NCBI GenBank assembly: GCA_002705125.1
Contig: PAHQ01000087.1
Coordinates: forward strand, 3,316 to 9,974
Origin: Verrucomicrobiales bacterium
GTDB taxonomy: Bacteria; Verrucomicrobiota; Verrucomicrobiia; Verrucomicrobiales; DEV007
DNA: 6,659 bases
Direction: 5' to 3'
Both the position numbers and the translations under genes were made by a program. Positions 1-5,633 of the stretch are shown here, piece after piece. Positions within the stretch are counted from its first letter, which is position 1, and each line of letters starts with the position of its first letter. Below the pieces are notes generated by a model. It was not told the DNA's origin, ran no database searches, and saw only the letters and a list, made by a program, of their open reading frames with translations.

Positions 1-1145
1 TCAATTTGCCTGTTATCCTTGGCTCGCTTGGTTGTTGATTGCATTAGTTGCAAATAGTCAACAACTAGTAATTGTATATCATCGCGTTGCTTCATTCTAC
101 GCGCTTTTGCCCTCATCTCAATAATGCTGATGCTAGGTGTTTCATCTATAAGCATTTTGCTTTTTGATAATTCTCCTGCAGCCTTCATTAGTTTAGGAAA
201 ATCACTACTATCTGGTATGCCTGAGCGAATTTTTTGACTATTAACTCTTGCTCTGCTGCATAATAGTCGTTGGACAAGGTCTTGAGTTGTCATTTCTAAG
301 CTAAATACCGCTACTGCTTTTTCTTGGTCTACGCAAACGTGCTCAGCAATATTCATAGCAAGAGATGTTTTACCCATACTTGGCCTTGCTGCTACGACAA
401 TCATTTGTCCTGGTTGAAGACCATTCAAAAGTTTATCAATATCTCTAAAGCCAGTAGGAAGACCTTGGATTTGACCTTTATTTTCATACATTGATTCAAT
501 ATTTTCAATTGCACTCAATACATGATCTTTCATACTCAAATTATCAGATCCCGGTTTCTCCTGGTCACCAATATCAAGTATATTTTGTTCAACAAGATCC
601 AAGATATGCTCTGCATCACCCTCATGAACGTAGGCCGAGTTAATACATGAAGTGCATGTCGAGATTATTTCCCTTAATAGGTGTTTTTCTTTAACTATTT
701 CCACATAGAATTGAAAATGACTCGCATCTGGAACAAAATCGATTAATTCAAGAACTGCACTAGGACCACCAACTTTGTCCATCTTGTCTTCTCTGATCAA
801 GGATTCTTGTAGGGTTATGGCATCAATCGGTTTACCTTCGTCAGAAAGTTTCAGAATTAATTCATAAAGAATCTTGTGTGAAGGAACATAAAAAGCATTG
901 GGTTGGAGCAGTTGTACGGCTTCCCCTGCAATTTCATCCGGAGATTGTAACATTGCACTTAAAACTCCCTTTTCAGCGTCTATGTTGTTTGGTAGTGCTC
1001 TAGCGATGTCTGTAGATGAATGGTTCGTTTTTGAGTTTAATGATGAACCAGAGCTATTGTTAAACTGATCGGTTGAGTTTGATCTTACTGAACCCTTGAG
1101 ATCAGGACTATCATTTCCATTAGAATCAGTTTTTACATTTTCCAT
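1..1145 (-). CDS. dnaB: Replicative DNA helicase DnaB, C-terminus cut off by the window edge
   Basis: DnaB is the hexameric ATP-driven helicase that unwinds the chromosome at the replication fork and recruits primase. I translated 381 residues from the ATG at 1145 down to the left edge. Residues 52-62 (LPNNIDAEKGV) match the start of the DnaB N-terminal domain, which runs to about 155. The RecA-like motor begins near 227 (GLPTGFRDIDKLLNGL). It has Walker A at 253-261 (ARPSMGKTS, Lys259), the H1a motif FSLEM with the catalytic Glu284, and Walker B at 359-366 (LLVVDYLQ, Asp363). The last roughly 100 residues, with the arginine finger, lie outside the window. No intein interrupts the part seen. 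An unusual 50-residue Ser/Asn/Asp-rich extension precedes the conserved domain. The ATG is the only sensible start, since the next Met (residue 65) falls inside the domain. Its upstream AAGAAG abuts the ATG and is too close for a normal ribosome binding site. It lies 127 nt downstream of rplI on the same strand, the common bacterial order. Confidence 0.97.
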   Translation of the reverse strand, partial: MENVKTDSNGNDSPDLKGSVRSNSTDQFNNSSGSSLNSKTNHSSTDIARALPNNIDAEKGVLSAMLQSPDEIAGEAVQLLQPNAFYVPSHKILYELILKLSDEGKPIDAITLQESLIREDKMDKVGGPSAVLELIDFVPDASHFQFYVEIVKEKHLLREIISTCTSCINSAYVHEGDAEHILDLVEQNILDIGDQEKPGSDNLSMKDHVLSAIENIESMYENKGQIQGLPTGFRDIDKLLNGLQPGQMIVVAARPSMGKTSLAMNIAEHVCVDQEKAVAVFSLEMTTQDLVQRLLCSRARVNSQKIRSGIPDSSDFPKLMKAAGELSKSKMLIDETPSISIIEMRAKARRMKQRDDIQLLVVDYLQLMQSTTKRAKDNRQI

Positions 1146-1272
1146 CTTCTTGAAATCTAGAAAATTACTTTCAAGTAATAAAGAAAATAAAAATTGGATA
1201 AAAAATTAATGAACTATTTTAAAACTAAAAGTGTAAATGAAGAGGTTTGGTCTGTAAAAAAGGGGGCCAAAG

Positions 1273-1758
1273 TTAATTCTGGCTTTTTCCATCATCTGCA
1301 GCAGCTGAAACTTTTAATTTCAGTGTAGCATTAATATCCTGATGAATTTTGACTTCGACTTCGAAATCTCCAGTTCTTTTGATCGGCTTATTGAGTTGAA
1401 TTTGTTTCCGATCTATATCCCTGAACTGTCTATCTGTTTCTGCTAAAGAATCTTGAATGTCTTTTGCTGTTATTGATCCAAAGGCTTTGCCACCTTGGCC
1501 TGTTGCTAATTCAAACTTCAGTCTTTGTTTGTTAAGCCTATTCGCAAGTTTTGTTGCAGCTTCAATTTCGTTAGCTTCTCTTAATGCTCTCGCCTTCTTT
1601 AAGCTTTCGATGTGTTTTAAATTCCCAGTTGTAGCCTCATAAGCTTTACCATTTGGAATTAGAAAATTTAAAGCGTACCCACGTTTAACCTTGATGACGT
1701 CTGCCTCGGCGCCGAGGTTTTCTACTTTTTGCTTTAATATTACCTCTATTTGAGACAT
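1273..1758 (-). CDS. rplI: 50S ribosomal protein L9
   Basis: L9 is a two-domain protein of the large ribosomal subunit that binds 23S rRNA near the base of the L1 stalk and helps maintain the reading frame. The 161 residues show the L9 signature in the N-terminal domain: Gly16, Val21, then R-G-Y-A-L-N-F-L at 26-33 and P-N-G-K-A at 35-39. A charged connecting helix follows (about 45-78). The C-terminal domain starts near 89 (GGKAFGSITAKDI) and ends with E-V-K-I-H and A-T-L-K-L-K-V. The protein is about a dozen residues longer than the usual 148-150, through extra residues around 108-115 (DRQFRDID) and a short acidic/polar tail. The upstream sequence (ACTAAATATCAGTC before the ATG) has no Shine-Dalgarno motif. 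The gene precedes dnaB, but rpsR, ssb and rpsF are not upstream; a divergent gene lies there instead, so rplI probably has its own promoter. Confidence 0.97.
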   Translation of the reverse strand: MSQIEVILKQKVENLGAEADVIKVKRGYALNFLIPNGKAYEATTGNLKHIESLKKARALREANEIEAATKLANRLNKQRLKFELATGQGGKAFGSITAKDIQDSLAETDRQFRDIDRKQIQLNKPIKRTGDFEVEVKIHQDINATLKLKVSAAADDGKSQN

Positions 1759-1782
1759 GACTGATATTTAGTTGTAGTTATA

Positions 1783-1797
1783 AATTTAGGCTAAATT
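1783..1797. repeat. 15-bp palindrome in the rplI leader
   Basis: AATTTAG and CTAAATT flank a single central G, giving a perfect 7+1+7 palindrome 25 bp upstream of the rplI start codon and within the divergent intergenic region. A one-base loop makes an RNA hairpin unlikely, so a DNA-binding site for a dimeric regulator is the better reading if it has a role. It is AT-rich, and a match of this size is expected about once by chance in a few kilobases, so the call rests on position only. Confidence 0.3.
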
Positions 1798-1807
1798 AGC
1801 GGGTGTT

Positions 1808-1836
1808 TCTTTAGACTGTTAATGAATCTTTGTCAA
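1808..1836 (-). promoter_or_regulatory. Candidate sigma-70-type promoter for rplI-dnaB
   Basis: Read on the minus strand, a perfect TTGACA -35 box (1836-1831) is followed by a 17-bp spacer and TAAAGA (1813-1808). The latter matches only 3 of 6 positions of the -10 consensus. Transcription would begin near 1801 and leave a leader of about 40 nt before the rplI ATG. The position fits because rplI has no co-directional gene in front of it. A second -10-like TATAAC lies closer to the gene but has no good -35 at the correct distance. Confidence 0.4.
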
Positions 1837-1852
1837 GATATGTACATTATAT

Positions 1853-1857
1853 AGGAG
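1853..1857 (+). promoter_or_regulatory. AGGAG ribosome-binding-site-like motif pointing to TTG starts
   Basis: AGGAG is the only strong Shine-Dalgarno-like sequence found before any gene in this window. It ends 10 nt before TTG 1868 and 13 nt before TTG 1871, both in frame with the lipoprotein gene. If used, it would add 14-15 residues to the N-terminus and make the signal peptide's n-region unusually long. It is 55 nt from the ATG at 1913, too far to serve it directly. It therefore conflicts with the start chosen here. Confidence 0.35.
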
Positions 1858-1860
1858 AAA

Positions 1861-1891
1861 TTCAAATTTGTTGAAAAATGGATTCTATAAT
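1861..1891 (+). promoter_or_regulatory. Possible promoter for the first propeller gene
   Basis: A perfect TATAAT (1886-1891) lies 21 nt before the ATG at 1913. A partial -35 match, TTCAAA (1861-1866), is 19 bp upstream of it, which is slightly long. If real, the transcript would begin near 1898, after the TTG codons, and would force the ATG start. TATAAT arises easily by chance in DNA this AT-rich. Confidence 0.25.
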
Positions 1892-1912
1892 CGATTCTCT
1901 TGTAAATTAATT

Positions 1913-3244
1913 ATGATCCGCATCGGTATTCCTAAAAAAATAGTATCTTATAGCTTTAAGTGCTTTTCTTTTACTATTCTTTTTTTCTTTGTTTCATCTT
2001 GTGGGGAAAAAATCAGAAGAGGTACGGCTAAAATCCCTGAATATCAAAAAGTTGAAGAAAAGCTATCTAATTATAATGAATGGTTAGGTCATCTCGGTAC
2101 ACACAGAAATGGATTAGCTTCAGGAAAAGAGATTAATCTTGATTGGCTTGAATCAGAGCCTCAGCTCCTTTGGAAGAAGGAAATTGGTGTTGGTGTTGCT
2201 GGAGTATCTGGACTTAATGAATATGTGTACTCAATGGGTAATGTTAATGGTAAGGATGTTATTTATTGTATTGATGCTTTTACAGGAAAAATTATATGGC
2301 AAAAATCATATGACTGCATAATTGATAAGAGGATGTTCGAAGGTGGCCCTCCTACTACTCCACTAATCGATAAGAAAAATAAAAATTTATATACTTTAAG
2401 TCATCAGGGTGAACTTAGGTGTCTATCTCTAAAATCAGGTTCATTGCAGTGGAAAGTTTCATACACTAATTCACCTTTGGGTGGAAGAAGACCTGATTAC
2501 GGTTATGCCAGTTCTCCAATTATCTATGACGATATGCTAATTATTTCACCAGGCGGAAAGGAGTCAAGTATTGCTGCTTTAAATCTAGATGATGGTTCAG
2601 TATTATGGTCTTGTGGGAATAGTAAAGTCGGATATTCATCACCTGTAATCTTTACTCTGAATGAATCTGATTGCATCGCGCAATTAAATGCTAGCGATTT
2701 ATCCGTTTTTAATCTTGGCACGAATAGTTTATTGAGCAAAACCTCTTGGGAAACAAAATATAGAATAAATGCAGCTGCACCTATTTATTTTAATGGACAC
2801 ATTCTGATTACCTCTGGTTACGGAAAAGGGGCAGGGCTCTTCAAAGTTCATGAAGAAAAATTAGAACTCATATATGAATCCAAACAGTTAGTGTGCCAAT
2901 TTCAATCACCGATAATGAAGAATGGATTCATATATGCCGTTACTGGTGACAATGATAGGAAGGCGAGCCTTGTTTGTATGAACCCAATCAATGGTAAAAT
3001 AATGTGGAATGAGCCTTTCAGTGGCAATAGAGGAAATGTTATTGCGATAGATGACTCGCTAATTGTTCTTACTGAGAGAGGTGAAGTTATAGCCTGCTCA
3101 GCAACACCCAAGTCATATAATGAGACGGGACGATTTCAGGCTGTTGGTGGTAGATGTTGGGCAGCTCCGACAATTTGTGGATCTAGACTCTATATTCGTA
3201 ATAATTCTGGAAGATTAATGTGCTATAATCTAAAAAAGAATTGA
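1913..3244 (+). CDS. PQQ-like beta-propeller lipoprotein
   Basis: This is a predicted membrane-anchored, exported protein made mostly of PQQ-like/BamB-type propeller blades; I cannot name its substrate. From the ATG at 1913 it has 443 residues. Residues 1-29 form a lipoprotein signal peptide: a basic start, a hydrophobic stretch FTILFFFVSS, and Cys30 as the lipidated residue in the lipobox VSSC. The mature part carries repeated blade motifs ending in D-x-x-T/N-G-K-I-x-W, such as YCIDAFTGKIIW (118-129), LRCLSLKSGSLQW (168-180), ALNLDDGSVLW (222-232) and LVCMNPINGKIMW (353-365). Each blade tends to begin with (S/A)SP or AAP. The mature chain has 11 further cysteines, several at the same strand position of a blade. 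An upstream TTG at 1868, near an AGGAG, would give 458 residues, but the ATG gives a normal-length signal peptide, so I prefer it. The gene is divergent from rplI and 121 nt before the next propeller gene. Catalytic quinoprotein function is not evident. Confidence 0.88.
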   Translation: MIRIGIPKKIVSYSFKCFSFTILFFFVSSCGEKIRRGTAKIPEYQKVEEKLSNYNEWLGHLGTHRNGLASGKEINLDWLESEPQLLWKKEIGVGVAGVSGLNEYVYSMGNVNGKDVIYCIDAFTGKIIWQKSYDCIIDKRMFEGGPPTTPLIDKKNKNLYTLSHQGELRCLSLKSGSLQWKVSYTNSPLGGRRPDYGYASSPIIYDDMLIISPGGKESSIAALNLDDGSVLWSCGNSKVGYSSPVIFTLNESDCIAQLNASDLSVFNLGTNSLLSKTSWETKYRINAAAPIYFNGHILITSGYGKGAGLFKVHEEKLELIYESKQLVCQFQSPIMKNGFIYAVTGDNDRKASLVCMNPINGKIMWNEPFSGNRGNVIAIDDSLIVLTERGEVIACSATPKSYNETGRFQAVGGRCWAAPTICGSRLYIRNNSGRLMCYNLKKN

Positions 3245-3281
3245 AATTTATTATTAAATTAGCGACAAGACTTGTTGAGAT

Positions 3282-3302
3282 TGCCTTTAGATGAGGCATT
3301 TT
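3282..3302 (+). terminator. Weak terminator-like hairpin after the lipoprotein gene
   Basis: TGCCT (3282-3286) and AGGCA (3294-3298) form a 5-bp stem with a 7-nt loop, followed at once by TTTT (3299-3302). It lies 38 nt after the stop codon of the lipoprotein gene. The stem is short and the T-run brief, so termination would be partial at best. Two other small AT-rich inverted repeats (3245-3260 and 3265-3275) precede it. Confidence 0.35.
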
Positions 3303-3329
3303 GATAACTGCGCATAACAATTTTAACAT
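3301..3329 (+). promoter_or_regulatory. Candidate promoter for the second and third propeller genes
   Basis: TTGATA (3301-3306, 5 of 6 matches to the -35 consensus) is followed by exactly 17 bp and TAACAT (3324-3329, 4 of 6 matches to the -10). Transcription would begin near 3336 and give a leader of about 30 nt before the ATG at 3366. The location, just after the terminator-like hairpin, fits a new transcription unit. Confidence 0.4.
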
Positions 3330-3338
3330 TGCGCAATG
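3309..3338. promoter_or_regulatory. Paired TGCGCA palindromes, possible operator
   Basis: TGCGCA occurs at 3309-3314 and again at 3330-3335. The second copy is the core of a perfect 12-bp palindrome, CATTGCGCAATG (3327-3338). The copies are 21 bp apart, two helical turns, so they face the same side of the DNA. One falls in the spacer of the candidate promoter and the other on its -10/start region, the layout expected for a repressor site. These are the most GC-rich bases in an otherwise AT-rich gap. The binding protein is unknown. Confidence 0.35.
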
Positions 3339-3365
3339 ATTGATATTAATTATTAACTAGAAAAA

Positions 3366-5630
3366 ATGTTTAAATCTCTTCAGTATATACTTTCAATTGC
3401 CTCGGTTTCATTGATTTTTTCTGATCTTGGCTTTTCAGATTCTCATAACAAGTTTCAATGGTTTTCATGGAGAGGTCCAGATGGGAACGGTGTAAGTTAC
3501 GAGAAGTATAAAAATTGGAAGTTTGAAAAAAATCCATCTTGGTCATATGAATTAAAGGGAAGGGGCACTCCAGTTATAGCAGATGGTAAAATGTTTGTTT
3601 TTGGCTACAGAGGAGAGGGTGTTGAAGTTGAGGAGGTAATAGTTTGTCTTAATGCAAAGACAGGTAAAGCGGAATGGGAGCATTCCTTTAGAGATTACAT
3701 AAGTGATACCATTTATGACCGTTACTCGATAGGATCCGCAGCGATTGATCCCCAGACAAAAAATGTATATCTACAGACAACTAATGGTTTATTTTTAGCG
3801 TTTACATCTGACGGTAAAAAGCTCTGGGAGCATTCAATGATGGAAAGGTTTGGAAGATTGACATTCCCGAATGGAAGAACAGGTGCACCAATCGTTGAAG
3901 GTGATTTGGTGATAATGCATTGCATCACAAGTTATTGGGGTAAACAAGGGCCTGCTAGAGATCGTTTTTACGGATTTGATAAGATTAGCGGTCGAATTGT
4001 TTGGGTTAGTGAACCAGGGATAGCACCTAAAGACAGCTCCTTTTCAACACCCATTGTTGAATCCAGATATGGAACTCGCGTGTTTTATGCTGGAACTGGT
4101 GATGGTAATTTGGTTTGTGTAAATGCTCTCAATGGAAAACCGCTTTGGAGATTTCATATGAGTTATGGAGGGGTTAACTCGAGTCCGATTATATATAATG
4201 ACTCTGTTATCTGTCCACATGGAAAAGAAAATATTGATACTACCGAAGAAGGAAGAATGGTTTCGGTCAAGATTCCTAAGAGCATAGATTTTAAGAGTGA
4301 TCAGGTTGTATTGGAACCATCATCCGAGATTTGGAGAAATGAAACAGTTTCATTCACAAGCTCTCCAATACTAGTTAAGGATAAAGTTTATCAAGTTTCA
4401 AAAGTTGGTGAACTAGTCTGTGTTGATGCCAATTCAGGTGAAATTTTATGGCACAAAAAACTAGGTAATGACAATTTACATTCATCTCCACTATATTGTG
4501 ACGGGAAGCTTTTTGTTCCAATATTTGGTGGTAAGTTTTATATAATTGAGCCTGAAGATAATGGTGCAAAGGTGCTTCATGAGCTACAGCTGGAAGGTAA
4601 TCTAATAGGTTCTCCTACAATTTGTGAAGGGAGATTATACTTGCATACTACTAAAGCGCTTCATTGCTGGAACTTCTCTCATGATGGAATTGAAAGTACT
4701 GAATGGCCCAAGCAAGAGTCTGGAAGGGTTGGTAAACCTTCAGAGATAAGAGCGGTTCCGACTGACATATTATTACAGCCAGGTTCACAAGAATCATTTG
4801 TTTTTCATGCTTTGGATGAAAAAGGTCATGTTGTATCTAAAATAGATAAAGTGGGCTTCTCAAAGTTTATTCCTCCTACTGCTAAGGTTAAAACTGAAAT
4901 GGACGCTACTTTCAAAGACAATTTAATTTTGGCCTCTAATGAAGCTAAGACTTCAGCTGGAGCCTGGAGAGGTGTAAGTGATGATTTGGTGGGGTTATTC
5001 AGAGGTAGAGTCTTAGATAAGATACCATTTTCTGAAGATCTTGAATCATACAAGACTGTTATAGATTCCAAAATTGATCCTGGAGAAAAGTTTGCTTATC
5101 CTCCCTTGCCTTGGATTGGGGCCAGATTCAAATGGGAAGTTAGGAATTTAGACGGGAATAATGTACTAAGAAAAACTTTAGATAGGGTTTTGTTTCAAAG
5201 AGCAATGACCTTTATAGGGCATCCCGAATTGAGTAATTATACCATTCAAGCTGATGTAATGACAGATGGTAACAGAAGAATTAAATCTGATGTTGGTTTA
5301 GTTAATCAAAGATATTTAATTGTGCTGAAAGGCAATGCTAATTTGTTGGAAGTTAGTTCTAATCAAGAAAGGCTCAAAGTTTCAGTTCCATTTAAGGTCA
5401 AATACAAGACTTGGTACAGTCTCAAGACTAGAGTTGATGTTGATGATGGTGGTAATGCCTTAGTCAAAGCTAAAGTATGGCCAAAAAACGATGATGAGCC
5501 TGTTAAATGGACAATCGAAGTCCCTCATAAAAAAGGTCACATCAAAGGAGCTCCAGGACTCTTTGGATTCTCTCCACAAAGTCAAAAACCAGTTTTCGTA
5601 GACAACATTTCAATTACACCCAGCAAATAA
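3366..5630 (+). CDS. Secreted PQQ-like beta-propeller protein with C-terminal lectin-like sandwich domain
   Basis: This 754-residue exported protein belongs to a propeller family that I associate with PVC bacteria. Its biochemical role is not established. Residues 1 to about 25 are a signal peptide (Lys3, hydrophobic 5-18). The motif WRGPDGNGV (35-43) opens the propeller, which spans about 55-435. Blade repeats include VCLNAKTGKAEW (93-104), VCVNALNGKPLW (250-261) and VCVDANSGEILW (351-362), with blade openings SSPI/SSPL at 272, 332 and 373. Very regular tracts such as HSMMERFGRLTFPNGRTG (156-173) and QGPARDRFYGFD (194-205) probably mark a functional face. Residues 460-560 look like an Ig-like stretch (VPTDILLQPGSQESF). 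Residues 580-752 (PLPWIGARFKW, HPELSNYTIQADV, DVGLVNQRY, WYSLKTRVDV, VFVDNISI) look like a concanavalin A/LamG-type beta-sandwich that may bind glycans. No Shine-Dalgarno precedes the ATG; the upstream sequence is A-rich (CTAGAAAAA). The next gene starts 3 nt after the stop, which indicates an operon. Confidence 0.9.
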   Translation: MFKSLQYILSIASVSLIFSDLGFSDSHNKFQWFSWRGPDGNGVSYEKYKNWKFEKNPSWSYELKGRGTPVIADGKMFVFGYRGEGVEVEEVIVCLNAKTGKAEWEHSFRDYISDTIYDRYSIGSAAIDPQTKNVYLQTTNGLFLAFTSDGKKLWEHSMMERFGRLTFPNGRTGAPIVEGDLVIMHCITSYWGKQGPARDRFYGFDKISGRIVWVSEPGIAPKDSSFSTPIVESRYGTRVFYAGTGDGNLVCVNALNGKPLWRFHMSYGGVNSSPIIYNDSVICPHGKENIDTTEEGRMVSVKIPKSIDFKSDQVVLEPSSEIWRNETVSFTSSPILVKDKVYQVSKVGELVCVDANSGEILWHKKLGNDNLHSSPLYCDGKLFVPIFGGKFYIIEPEDNGAKVLHELQLEGNLIGSPTICEGRLYLHTTKALHCWNFSHDGIESTEWPKQESGRVGKPSEIRAVPTDILLQPGSQESFVFHALDEKGHVVSKIDKVGFSKFIPPTAKVKTEMDATFKDNLILASNEAKTSAGAWRGVSDDLVGLFRGRVLDKIPFSEDLESYKTVIDSKIDPGEKFAYPPLPWIGARFKWEVRNLDGNNVLRKTLDRVLFQRAMTFIGHPELSNYTIQADVMTDGNRRIKSDVGLVNQRYLIVLKGNANLLEVSSNQERLKVSVPFKVKYKTWYSLKTRVDVDDGGNALVKAKVWPKNDDEPVKWTIEVPHKKGHIKGAPGLFGFSPQSQKPVFVDNISITPSK

Positions 5631-5633
5631 ACC

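Noticed and set aside
1..1145. Possible intein in DnaB
   Set aside because: DnaB is a frequent intein host, but the visible Walker A, H1a and Walker B motifs are contiguous. The missing C-terminus cannot be judged.
1178..1191. Hairpin TTACT-TGAA-AGTAA between rplI and dnaB as a terminator
   Set aside because: It has only five mostly A-T pairs, and it sits just before dnaB, where full termination would be unexpected.
1457..1642. 61-codon plus-strand ORF inside rplI
   Set aside because: It lies fully antisense to a clear ribosomal protein gene and has no recognisable motif or start signal.
2139..3111. Short ORFs inside the lipoprotein gene (plus 2139-2321; minus 2524-2739 and 2902-3111)
   Set aside because: They overlap well-supported propeller blades in another frame or strand and show no protein-like features.
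3722..5071. Short minus-strand ORFs at 3722-3928, 4375-4569 and 4826-5071
   Set aside because: They are antisense to the 754-residue propeller gene with no ribosome binding site, signal or known motif.
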